From: Sellimonas caecigallum
Lineage (GTDB): Bacteria; Bacillota; Clostridia; Lachnospirales; Lachnospiraceae
Length of the DNA: 64,000 nt
NCBI RefSeq assembly: GCF_045038405.1
Contig: NZ_CP173660.1
Location: 2,666,001 to 2,730,000 of the forward strand
Direction of reading: 5' to 3'
Positions 34,997 through 42,440 of this stretch are shown one piece after another; the stretch's first letter is position 1; each line of letters begins with the position of its first letter. Below the pieces are notes generated by a model, which had not been told where the DNA came from, did not search any database, and worked only from the letters and a program-made list of their open reading frames with translations. The translations under genes and the position numbers were made by a program.

Positions 34997-35479
34997 TTAA
35001 AATCCTTCCTCTTTTCGCATCAGCCGGTTTTCTCTTCTTTTTTCGGCTCCGGCCCACTCTGCTCTTTCCGCTTCTGTCCGGACGATCAGCTCTGGCACCT
35101 GCTTTGGACGATCGTTTTCATCCAGAGCAACCATCGTAAAGTATGCACGGTTAATCGGCTTGCGAATTCCTTTTAAATCTTCAATATACGTATCCACACG
35201 GATTTCCATGGACGTTCGTCCAGTGTAGGTAAGTTTCCCTCGAATGACTACCATATCATCCTGATAAGCTCCGCGAATAAATTTCAGATTATCTATGGAT
35301 GCTGTTGTAACGTTGGACATACTGTGCCGCTTTGCTACTATCCCCGCCACCTCATCTATCCACTGAATGAGCACGCCCCCGAAAAGACGCCCTGCCGAAT
35401 TCAGGTGTGTCGGACGTACGATATGGACTGTCTCGACGAGAGAATCTTCCACGGTTTTCTTCATTTTTTCTTCTGACAT
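34997..35479 (-). CDS. Acyl-CoA thioesterase, hotdog fold (YciA/BACH-like)
   Basis: A single hotdog domain of 160 residues. HLNSAGRLFGGVLIQWIDEVAGIVAKRHS is the family signature (Asn and Asp of the active site), followed by TASIDNLKFI and the SMEIRVDTYIED strand. It hydrolyses acyl-CoA esters; chain-length preference is unknown. The ATG at 35479 has GGGGAT upstream; longer in-frame readings start in A/T-rich spacer and encode a spurious hydrophobic run. Confidence 0.9.
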   Translation of the reverse strand: MSEEKMKKTVEDSLVETVHIVRPTHLNSAGRLFGGVLIQWIDEVAGIVAKRHSMSNVTTASIDNLKFIRGAYQDDMVVIRGKLTYTGRTSMEIRVDTYIEDLKGIRKPINRAYFTMVALDENDRPKQVPELIVRTEAERAEWAGAEKRRENRLMRKEEGF

Positions 35480-35579
35480 CTTATCATCCCCATATTTTGC
35501 TTTCTTTTTCTGCCAATTTATTATATCATGATACATGACACACTGCCACAGCAGAAAAAAGAAAAAGGAGATATTCATT

Positions 35580-36323
35580 ATGAGAAATATAAAACTCATC
35601 CTGGAATACGATGGAAGCCGTTATCAAGGATGGCAGCGCCTTGGGGATGAAGATTCCTCAAACACAATTTCCGGCAGACTTTCCGACGTGATCTGCAAGA
35701 TGACTGGAGAAAAACCGGAGCTGATCTGTGGATCCAGAACAGAAAGCGGGGTTCATGCCTACGCACAGACTGTAAACTTTCACACATCTGCATCACTCTC
35801 ACTCCGTGAAATAAAAAACTATCTGAACCACTATCTTCCGACAGATATCGCTGTCACTGAAGCGGAAGACATGCCAGAGCGCTTTCACTCTTCCATGACC
35901 GCCGCATCCAGGACTTATGTTTACCGTATTTCCGTAGCTGATGTTCCAAATGTATTTGAACGAAAGTATGTTTACCACTCTTTTAAGCGCCCTGATACAG
36001 ATCGTATGAGGGAAGCCGCCGCTCTTTTAAAAGGGAAGCACAATTTCCAGGCATTTTCTTCCTCCAAGAAGAAAAAGGCCGCACCGAAAGAAGTGTTTGA
36101 TATCGACATTTATGAAGATGCATCAGAGCTTCAAATTTCGATCTGTGCCAGCGATTTTCTTCACAATATGGCAAGGATCATTGTCTCGACTCTTCTGGAT
36201 ATCGGTCTTTCACTTCGCCCGGTAAGCGATATAGATGCTATTTTTTCTGGAACAAAAAAGGCCTCAGATCCGGCAGATCCAAAGGGGCTGTTTCTTCAGG
36301 AGATTACTTACAAAACACTGTAA
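35580..36323 (+). CDS. truA: TruA-family tRNA pseudouridine synthase with Glu at the catalytic Asp position
   Basis: The 247-residue protein matches TruA, which makes pseudouridine at tRNA positions 38-40. It has LEYDGSRYQGWQR, the active-site region and a C-terminal FLHNMARIIVSTLLDIG. The usual GRTDAGVHA motif, whose Asp is catalytic, reads SRTESGVHA here, with Glu55 in place of Asp (codon GAA). The rest of the motif is kept. The start at 35580 has AAAGGAG 8-9 bases upstream. It could be a divergent paralogue with altered activity; a normal truA may exist elsewhere. Confidence 0.85.
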   Translation: MRNIKLILEYDGSRYQGWQRLGDEDSSNTISGRLSDVICKMTGEKPELICGSRTESGVHAYAQTVNFHTSASLSLREIKNYLNHYLPTDIAVTEAEDMPERFHSSMTAASRTYVYRISVADVPNVFERKYVYHSFKRPDTDRMREAAALLKGKHNFQAFSSSKKKKAAPKEVFDIDIYEDASELQISICASDFLHNMARIIVSTLLDIGLSLRPVSDIDAIFSGTKKASDPADPKGLFLQEITYKTL

Positions 36324-36333
36324 AAGATCTGCA

Positions 36334-36406
36334 AGACGGGCAGGCTCTTTTTCATCAGAGACATCCCCAAATGTCCTGCTGTAGATGAAAAAGAATCTGC
36401 CCGTCT
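36334..36406. terminator. Long inverted repeat between convergent truA and patatin genes
   Basis: Arms of about 22-23 bases (36334-36355 and 36384-36406; core GACGGGCAG and CTGCCCGTC) contain complementary T5 and A5 tracts and enclose a 28-base loop that itself pairs ACAT with ATGT. It starts 11 bases after the truA stop and ends 5 bases before the patatin stop, so a two-way terminator is the natural role. Confidence 0.7.
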
Positions 36407-36410
36407 CATC

Positions 36411-37301
36411 TTATTCCATTTCCAGATAATCCATCAGCTTCTTATACTGATCCTTCATCCGGACATATCCATGTTCATAGAAAGATGTCAGCCTGTCGTA
36501 ATTTTTCTCCAGCCTGGATATTGCTTTGATCTTCGGCCGAAGGACAAAGATTTTTCCTTCCTCTTCCAGTTTTTCGATTTGCTCCATCTGTCTGTTGTAC
36601 GTATACGGCCTTCTCAGAATAGTCCTGACAAGATTTGGGTACTTTTTATAAGCGGAACGGTAAATCTTTGCCTCCCCTATGGAAGGCTGTTTCTTTCTGT
36701 ATCCTTCGTTCCGTGTAAGGATGATGATGATCTTCTCGCGTCCTTTTTTCATTGCCCGCTGTATCGGAACAGAATCGGCCAAACCACCGTCCAGATATGG
36801 AACCCCGTCTATCCTCACGATAGGGGCTGCCAACGGCATACTGCTGGATGCCCGTCCGATTTTCATGAGACGATCTCTGTCTTTCCTTTCGGTCATGTAC
36901 TCTGCTTTTCCCGTTTCGCAATTCGTCGTGACAATCTCACAGTTGATATCCGAATCAAAATACGTATCGTAATCAAAAGGAATCAATTCATTTGGATATT
37001 TGTCAAAGATCAAGTCCATATCCAGCATGCTTTTTTCTTTAAACATTTTCCGGATTCCCAAATAATAATCCAGTTCTTTTTCTTTGTGAATCATGCAGTC
37101 CCTTGTACGCCCAATCTGCTCCGACACATAATCGACGGCATTGCAGGCACCGGCTGACACTCCGATCACATCTGTCACATACAGATTTTTTTCCATCAGA
37201 AAATCCAGTGCACCAGATGAAAAGACGCCCCTTGTTGCGCCGCCTTCCAATACAAGTACAGCAGGGACCAGTTGTCGTTTTGTTTTGTCGTTTTGTTCCA
37301 T
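36411..37301 (-). CDS. Patatin-like phospholipase
   Basis: A cytoplasmic patatin-fold lipase of about 296 residues. The oxyanion loop VLEGGATRGVFSSG, the nucleophile motif GVSAGACN (GxSxG) and the dyad Asp in YLDGGLADSVPI are all present. C-terminal residues are helical and basic. It resembles the YlbK/RssA-like group; the lipid substrate is unknown. The ATG at 37301 is chosen; a GTG three codons earlier is closer to GGAGG and is also possible. It diverges from the ABC-F gene. Confidence 0.92.
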   Translation of the reverse strand: MEQNDKTKRQLVPAVLVLEGGATRGVFSSGALDFLMEKNLYVTDVIGVSAGACNAVDYVSEQIGRTRDCMIHKEKELDYYLGIRKMFKEKSMLDMDLIFDKYPNELIPFDYDTYFDSDINCEIVTTNCETGKAEYMTERKDRDRLMKIGRASSSMPLAAPIVRIDGVPYLDGGLADSVPIQRAMKKGREKIIIILTRNEGYRKKQPSIGEAKIYRSAYKKYPNLVRTILRRPYTYNRQMEQIEKLEEEGKIFVLRPKIKAISRLEKNYDRLTSFYEHGYVRMKDQYKKLMDYLEME

Positions 37302-37418
37302 AATACACACATCCCTCCTTTACACTATATTATACCCTCCTCTTCTCGGAAGGCAACCAGGATTTTCTGTTTTTCCATGCAAGAAGACTTAGTTTCCCCA
37401 AATTCTTCCCAAAACTCC

Positions 37419-37541
37419 TTGCACCGTCCGCATCTCCATGGTAAGATAAGCGTTGGGCATCTGCCCTTTATTAGAAAATATGAATTCCATTGCCCGCAGT
37501 ATCAGACGAACAGAATCTCTGCATCGCTTCTTGTCTGCGGG
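37419..37541 (+). promoter_or_regulatory. Promoter and structured leader of the ABC-F gene
   Basis: TTGCAC (37419-37424) and TAAGAT (37442-37447) are 17 bases apart. The leader holds a small GGGC/GCCC hairpin followed by TTTATTA, then a hairpin CCCGCAG/CTGCGGG (37493-37499 with 37535-37541) that ends 13 bases before the AAAGGAG of the gene. Leaders of ABC-F genes often control them by attenuation; no short peptide gene with a good ribosome site is evident here. Confidence 0.4.
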
Positions 37542-37569
37542 AATAATAAAGTAAAGGAGATGAAATGAC

Positions 37570-39210
37570 ATGATCAGTACAAACAATGTTACCCTCCGCG
37601 TTGGGAAGAAGGCTCTTTTCGAAGATGTGACGATCAAATTTACGGAAGGCAATTGCTATGGCCTGATCGGTGCAAACGGTGCCGGAAAATCCACCTTCCT
37701 GAAGATTTTGTCCGGGCAGCTTGAACCGACTAACGGAGAAGTCATCATCACACCGGGGGAACGGTTGTCTTTCCTTCAGCAGGATCATTTTAAATATGAC
37801 GAATACATGGTGCTTGACACTGTCATCATGGGAAATGCGCGCCTTTATGAAATCATGAAAGAAAAGGAAGCGCTTTATGCCAAGGAAGACTTTACCGATG
37901 AAGATGGTATGAAGGCAAGCGAGCTCGAAGGGGAATTTGCCACTATGAACGGCTGGGAGGCAGAATCCGATGCGGCCAACCTTCTGAACGGCCTTGGAAT
38001 AGAGACAGACCTTCATTACCAGTACATGAAAAATCTCACAGGTGCCGAGAAAGTCAAGGTACTTCTCGCTCAGGCTCTTTTTGGTAATCCAGATATCCTG
38101 TTGCTGGATGAGCCGACCAACCACCTGGACCTGGATGCTATCGCGTGGCTGGAAGAATTCCTGATCAATTTTAACAACACAGTCATTGTAGTATCCCACG
38201 ACCGTTATTTCCTGAACAAAGTCTGCACACAGATCGCAGACATCGATTACGGTAAAATCCAGCTTTATGCCGGAAATTATGATTTCTGGTATGAATCCAG
38301 TCAGCTTCTGATCCGTCAGATGAAAGAGGCAAACAAGAAAAAAGAAGAAAAGATCAAAGAATTGAAGGAGTTTATCTCCCGTTTCAGCGCAAATGCTTCC
38401 AAATCCAAACAGGCGACATCCCGAAAAAAGGCGCTGGAGAAAATCCAGTTGGATGAGATCCGCCCGTCAAGCCGAAAATATCCATACATTGATTTCCGTC
38501 CAAACCGCGAGATCGGAAACGAAGTGCTGACTGTGGAAGGGCTCTCCAAGACGATAGATGGAGTAAAGGTTCTGGACAACCTGAGCTTTACCATCAATCA
38601 CGATGACAAAGTCGCTTTCGTTGGAAGCAACGAGCTTGCAAAGACGACCCTCTTCCAGATCCTTGCAGGAGAAATGGAACCGGATGAAGGGACATACAAA
38701 TGGGGAATTACCACAAGTCAGGCATATTTCCCGAAAGACAGTGGAAAAGAGTTTGACAGTGACTACACGATCACAGAATGGCTCACTCAGTATTCTGAAG
38801 AAAAAGATGTGACATATGTGCGCGGTTTCCTTGGCCGTATGTTATTTGGCGGCGAAGACGGCGTCAAAAGAGTCAATGTACTCTCAGGAGGAGAAAAAGT
38901 AAGATGTCTTCTTTCCAAGATGATGATCTCCGGCGCAAACGTCCTTCTTTTTGATGAACCGACCAACCACCTGGACATGGAATCCATCACAGCACTGAAT
39001 AACGGAATGATCAAATTCCCAGGTGTAATCCTCTTCTCATCCAGAGACCATCAGATCGTTCAGACGACCGCAAACCGCATCATGGAAATTATGCCGAACG
39101 GACAGATGATCGATAAGATCACAACTTACGATGAATACCTGGAGAGCGATGAGATGGCAAGGAAGCGCCAGACATACGCTACAACAGCTGAAGAAGAGGC
39201 AGACGATTAA
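37570..39210 (+). CDS. ABC-F family ATPase, YkpA/YbiT subgroup
   Basis: The 546-residue protein has two ATP-binding cassettes and no membrane segments, as in ABC-F translation factors that act at the ribosome E site. The first Walker A is LIGANGAGKST and the first signature LTGAEK; the second Walker A is degenerate (VGSNELAKTT) while its signature is LSGGEK. Both have DEPTNHLD. These deviations are typical of the YkpA/YbiT subgroup rather than damage. The linker (KKKEEKIKELKEFISRF) is charged, as expected. AAAGGAG precedes the ATG. Antibiotic resistance cannot be inferred. Confidence 0.93.
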   Translation: MISTNNVTLRVGKKALFEDVTIKFTEGNCYGLIGANGAGKSTFLKILSGQLEPTNGEVIITPGERLSFLQQDHFKYDEYMVLDTVIMGNARLYEIMKEKEALYAKEDFTDEDGMKASELEGEFATMNGWEAESDAANLLNGLGIETDLHYQYMKNLTGAEKVKVLLAQALFGNPDILLLDEPTNHLDLDAIAWLEEFLINFNNTVIVVSHDRYFLNKVCTQIADIDYGKIQLYAGNYDFWYESSQLLIRQMKEANKKKEEKIKELKEFISRFSANASKSKQATSRKKALEKIQLDEIRPSSRKYPYIDFRPNREIGNEVLTVEGLSKTIDGVKVLDNLSFTINHDDKVAFVGSNELAKTTLFQILAGEMEPDEGTYKWGITTSQAYFPKDSGKEFDSDYTITEWLTQYSEEKDVTYVRGFLGRMLFGGEDGVKRVNVLSGGEKVRCLLSKMMISGANVLLFDEPTNHLDMESITALNNGMIKFPGVILFSSRDHQIVQTTANRIMEIMPNGQMIDKITTYDEYLESDEMARKRQTYATTAEEEADD

Positions 39211-39236
39211 TTTTTCATTTGAAATATTCTTGATCA

Positions 39237-39277
39237 AAACAGGCGTCGCACGTGTTTTTCGTGCAGCGCCTGTTTTT
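39237..39277. terminator. Bidirectional terminator between the ABC-F and phosphatase genes
   Basis: AAAACAGGCG pairs with CGCCTGTTTT around an inner CGCACG/CGTGC stem; the plus strand then has TTTTTG. On the minus strand the arm ends in TTTTG, so it may also serve the convergent histidine phosphatase gene, whose stop is 2 bases away. Confidence 0.85.
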
Positions 39278-39278
39278 G

Positions 39279-39911
39279 TTACCATGGTTTTACTTCATCT
39301 TGATAATATGTAATTCCCTCTTCTTCAATTCTGTATTCCCCATTTTCCAAAACTGCGATTGTGACAGCACAATTTTTCTGAACACCGTTTCCCCAGAACT
39401 GAGAGAGCGTATGTCCTTTGATATGGGAAAGGATAGCGCAGAGTGCTGCTCCGTGTGTGGACACAAGAATTGTCTGTTTGGCCTCAAACTCTTCTTTTTT
39501 CAAACTCTCCAGGAAATCGCCGGTTCGTCGTAGCAGTTCTGCAAAAGTTTCCCCTCCTTCTGGCGCATGGTATTTTTCCGGTGCGTGAAAGAAATTCAAA
39601 AACTCCGGATCCGGAATTTCCAAATGATCTTCTTTACAGCATAGTCCCTCATAGATTCCAAATCCCATCTCTTCCAGTCTCTCATCTTCAATAAGCGTAA
39701 CTTTCCGGTCCCCCAAAACGAGGCGTGCCGTCTCTTTTGCCCGAGTTAGCGGACTTGTGTATGCTGCATCAAATTGGATTCCCTTGAGCCCTTTCCCTGT
39801 CTCCTCTGCAAGATGTATCCCGAAGGCATTCAGAGGAATGTCAGATTTCCCCTGCAGTTTTCGCACTTTATTCCAGTCTGTCTCTCCGTGACGGATAAAA
39901 TATATTTTCAT
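39279..39911 (-). CDS. Histidine phosphatase family protein (phosphoglycerate mutase-like)
   Basis: The RHG motif FIRHGETDWN at residues 5-14 contains the phosphorylated His. YTSPLTRAKETARL, the Glu in LEEMGFGIYEG and the second catalytic His in VSTHGAALCAIL complete the site. At 210 residues it belongs to the small acid-phosphatase/PhoE/CobC branch; the substrate could be a sugar phosphate or alpha-ribazole phosphate, but no cobalamin genes are near. AAGGAGG lies before the ATG. Confidence 0.92.
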   Translation of the reverse strand: MKIYFIRHGETDWNKVRKLQGKSDIPLNAFGIHLAEETGKGLKGIQFDAAYTSPLTRAKETARLVLGDRKVTLIEDERLEEMGFGIYEGLCCKEDHLEIPDPEFLNFFHAPEKYHAPEGGETFAELLRRTGDFLESLKKEEFEAKQTILVSTHGAALCAILSHIKGHTLSQFWGNGVQKNCAVTIAVLENGEYRIEEEGITYYQDEVKPW

Positions 39912-39975
39912 GGTCTCTTCCTCCTTTTCGCTGTGTACCAGTATATCATATCTTTATGCAGATTTCAGTATAACC

Positions 39976-40004
39976 TTGCTCTTTTCGGGAAATCCATGTA
40001 TACT
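39976..40004 (+). promoter_or_regulatory. Promoter of luxS
   Basis: TTGCTC (39976-39981) and TATACT (39999-40004) are 17 bases apart. The leader of about 70 bases can form a TCCG/CGGA hairpin but matches no riboswitch I know. Confidence 0.65.
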
Positions 40005-40079
40005 TTGGTTAGTGTCCGCAGCCGGAGAATTTGCGCTCTGTCCTTCGGATATGTCTACAAAGAACACAGGAGGTTAAAA

Positions 40080-40559
40080 ATGGAAAAGATCGCTAGTTTT
40101 ACGATAAACCACTTGAAATTGCTACCAGGAGTGTATGTCTCAAGAAAAGACCATGTGAACGGAACTGTCATCACGACTTTCGATCTGCGCATGACACGTC
40201 CAAATTACGAACCTGTCATGAACACAGCGGAAATACATGCCATCGAGCACCTCGGCGCCACTTTTCTCCGCAACCATGAGGATTATGGAACACGGACCAT
40301 CTATTTTGGGCCAATGGGATGCAGAACCGGTTTCTACTTGGTTCTGGCTGGAGATTTTGAATCCGCTGATATCATACCGCTCGTAAAAGAAATGTATGAG
40401 TTTATTGCCGGATATGAGGGGGATGTTCCGGGTGCTACTGCAAGAGACTGCGGAAATTATCTGGATATCAATCTTCCGATGGCTAAATATCTTGCATCCA
40501 AATATTTGGATCAAGTTTTAAATGTGATCTCCGAAGAACGTCTCGTATACCCGGAATAA
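40080..40559 (+). CDS. luxS: S-ribosylhomocysteine lyase LuxS
   Basis: LuxS splits S-ribosylhomocysteine to homocysteine and the autoinducer-2 precursor. The 159-residue protein shows the metal motif HAIEHLGATF (HxxEH), the catalytic Cys in GPMGCRTGFY and ARDCGNYLDINL. A perfect AGGAGG lies 6 bases before the ATG. The stop codon directly abuts the 3' end of the group II intron, so the gene is now 4.65 kb from the terminator it originally had. Confidence 0.97.
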   Translation: MEKIASFTINHLKLLPGVYVSRKDHVNGTVITTFDLRMTRPNYEPVMNTAEIHAIEHLGATFLRNHEDYGTRTIYFGPMGCRTGFYLVLAGDFESADIIPLVKEMYEFIAGYEGDVPGATARDCGNYLDINLPMAKYLASKYLDQVLNVISEERLVYPE

Positions 40560-40596
40560 TAGGGTAGAGGGAGAGTAAAATCTCGCCCCTCCCGTT

Positions 40597-40627
40597 GAAC
40601 CGTACGTACGGGTCTCGTATACGGCTC
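40597..40627 (-). ncRNA. Group II intron domain V
   Basis: The minus strand folds as GAGCCGTA...TACGGTTC with a short internal bulge and a tetraloop-like tip, and contains the catalytic AGC near its 5' side. A G-rich stem fitting domain VI, and then the intron 3' end, follow. Confidence 0.75.
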
Positions 40628-40633
40628 TACAAC

Positions 40634-41938
40634 TTATATTCCAACTTTTACTAAGTAATAGGATAAAGGATTGAGCAGTCCAGCTCCGTCTTTTATCCTG
40701 TTTTCAAGTAAATCTTTACTGATTATGAAATTCACTACGTTCATTCCACTTCTTCTGTACCACCCTAGCCTTGAATTTGCCACTTTATAGATTTCTTCAC
40801 GGCTAAAACCATTATGATTCTTCCAGTTTAAGTAACTCAGATTCCTGTAGACGGTTTTCGGCTTCTTCCACTGCTTCATGACGATTACTCTTATCTTGTG
40901 CCGCAGCCATTCCCCAAACTTCTCCATATACTCTTTCATCAGCCCAATCCGAAAGTAATTAATCCATCCTCTTACCATTTCATTAACGCGTTTGATTGTA
41001 GCCGCCAGAGGTCTTGCGACTGCTCTGCCTCTTTTCAGATATTCACTCAGTTTCTTTTTGAGTTTCTTTTTCTTTTCCGTAGTGGGTTTTACTTTCCATT
41101 CTCCACCATTCTTCAGAAATGTGAATCCCAGATATTTACTCCGTGTCGGTCTGACAACTTTCGTTTTGGTTGCATTTACTTTCAGGAATAGTTTCCTTTC
41201 CAACCAGTTACTTATGGATTTCATTACCCGGTTGGCTGCCATTTCACTTTTTGTAAATATCAGCACATCGTCTGCATACCTCGTAAACCGGAGCCCTCTG
41301 TATTCCAGTTCTTTGTCCAACTTATCAAGATACACATTTGAACATACGACGGAAAGCGGACCCCCTTGCGGCACGCCCGTGATTGTCGCTTTCTCCAACC
41401 CGTTTTCCATTACTCCTGCTTTCAGATATTTCCGAATCAGATTTAATGTGGTACTGTCATTTACCTGTTCCCTTAGTATCTGAATTAGTTTGTCATGATT
41501 TACCTTATCGAAAAACTGTTCTATATCTATATCTACTACCCATTCATACCCTTCATTCAAGTATTCCAGTGCCTGTCTGATGGCATCATGGCAACTTCTT
41601 CCCGGTCTGAACCCGTAGCTGTAGTCACTGAATATTTTCTCGTAAATATCAGATATAGGCTGTGATATTGCCTGCTGGATTGTTCGGTCTAGCGCCGTCG
41701 GTATCCCTAACGGTCTTTTCTTTCCGTTGTCTTTTGGAATGAATACTCTTCGGACTGGCTTCGGTATATAGGTTCTGTTTCTGAGAGACGTTATGATTTT
41801 CTCCCGGTTCTCTCTTATATAGTTCCCCAACTCCTCTACCGTAACTCCGTCAACGCCACCCGTGCCTTTATTGGCAACTACCTTTTTATAGGCTCTGTTC
41901 AGGTTTTCTTTTGTTAAAATCACTTCTATTAATTCCAT
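40634..41938 (-). CDS. ltrA: Group II intron reverse transcriptase/maturase
   Basis: The 434-residue protein helps the intron fold, splice and copy itself into DNA. RT blocks are complete: KGTGGVDGVTVEEL, RPLGIPTALDRTIQQA, YGFRPGRSCHDAI, VVDIDIEQFFDKVNHD, GVPQGGPLSVV and the catalytic YADD at residues 221-224. A maturase (GIIM) domain follows (MVRGWINYFRIG). There is no C-terminal HNH endonuclease, as expected for class C. The reading frame is intact. Its start lies 262 bases inside the boundary with the inserted IS. Confidence 0.95.
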   Translation of the reverse strand: MELIEVILTKENLNRAYKKVVANKGTGGVDGVTVEELGNYIRENREKIITSLRNRTYIPKPVRRVFIPKDNGKKRPLGIPTALDRTIQQAISQPISDIYEKIFSDYSYGFRPGRSCHDAIRQALEYLNEGYEWVVDIDIEQFFDKVNHDKLIQILREQVNDSTTLNLIRKYLKAGVMENGLEKATITGVPQGGPLSVVCSNVYLDKLDKELEYRGLRFTRYADDVLIFTKSEMAANRVMKSISNWLERKLFLKVNATKTKVVRPTRSKYLGFTFLKNGGEWKVKPTTEKKKKLKKKLSEYLKRGRAVARPLAATIKRVNEMVRGWINYFRIGLMKEYMEKFGEWLRHKIRVIVMKQWKKPKTVYRNLSYLNWKNHNGFSREEIYKVANSRLGWYRRSGMNVVNFIISKDLLENRIKDGAGLLNPLSYYLVKVGI

Positions 41939-42200
41939 CGTTGTTACTCCTCTGACCTATCTCAAGATTCATACATATCGCCCCTCTAGGTATAGACAGT
42001 ATTCCTCGGTTACGTTCCTACTTTTCCTGTCCACCCGATTTCCGGCTCATGTATTATTTTAAACATAGCGATTCGTACTATAAATCGTTTCCGTCCTTCG
42101 GCTATATTCCCACTGGGGCTTCGCCTACTATGACATCATCTGACTCCCTCTCCAAACCTTTTTCGACCATACCTCCCGGTATGTGAGTAGGGTCTCCCGA

Positions 42201-42208
42201 GGTAAGAC
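42201..42208. repeat. Target-site duplication, left copy
   Basis: GGTAAGAC flanks the left tip of the IS; the identical 8 bases occur at 44956-44963 beyond the right tip. IS21-family elements make 4-8 bp duplications. Removing the IS and one copy restores continuous intron sequence. Confidence 0.85.
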
Positions 42209-42215
42209 TGTGCGT

Positions 42216-42354
42216 GGTAAGGTAATTTTACAGCCACAGGGTAAGGAGTTTTTTACATGACGCGGTAAGAACTTTTTTACATCATGCGGTAACGACTTTT
42301 TTACATGAGATGGTAAGAAGTTCTTTACACTGTACGGTAATCACTTTTTTACAT
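42216..42354 (+). repeat. IS21 left-end multiple terminal repeats (six units)
   Basis: Units of the form GGTAAGnnnTTTTTTACAT start at 42216, 42240, 42264, 42288, 42312 and 42336, an exact 24-base period. The first starts 7 bases from the IS tip. Such repeats are binding sites for the IstA transposase. The third base block varies between units. Confidence 0.9.
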
Positions 42355-42402
42355 CCCCTGCGGCGAGTTTTATCACAGGAGGAGTCAGCAGTTCATCCGA
42401 TT

Positions 42403-42426
42403 TTGTATACTGTAAGCAGTACACAA
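42403..42426. promoter_or_regulatory. Inverted repeat in front of istA
   Basis: TTGTATACTG and CAGTACACAA (9 of 10 positions pair) are separated by TAAG. It lies 14 bases upstream of the istA ATG and overlaps the GAGGAG ribosome site region, so it may be an operator or translational hairpin that limits transposase expression. Confidence 0.4.
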
Positions 42427-42440
42427 GAGAGGAGACCTTT

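Noticed and set aside
37272..37568. A 98-residue leader protein before the ABC-F gene
   Set aside because: It starts antisense within the patatin gene and has no ribosome site or family resemblance.
37570..39210. ABC-F gene as damaged because of its degenerate second Walker A
   Set aside because: The same deviation (NExAKT) and LTGAEK signature are, as far as I recall, typical of the YkpA/YbiT subgroup, and the frame is intact.
42216..42354. A CRISPR array
   Set aside because: The unit is only 24 bases in total with no unique spacers of CRISPR length, and it is mirrored at the other end of an IS21-type element.
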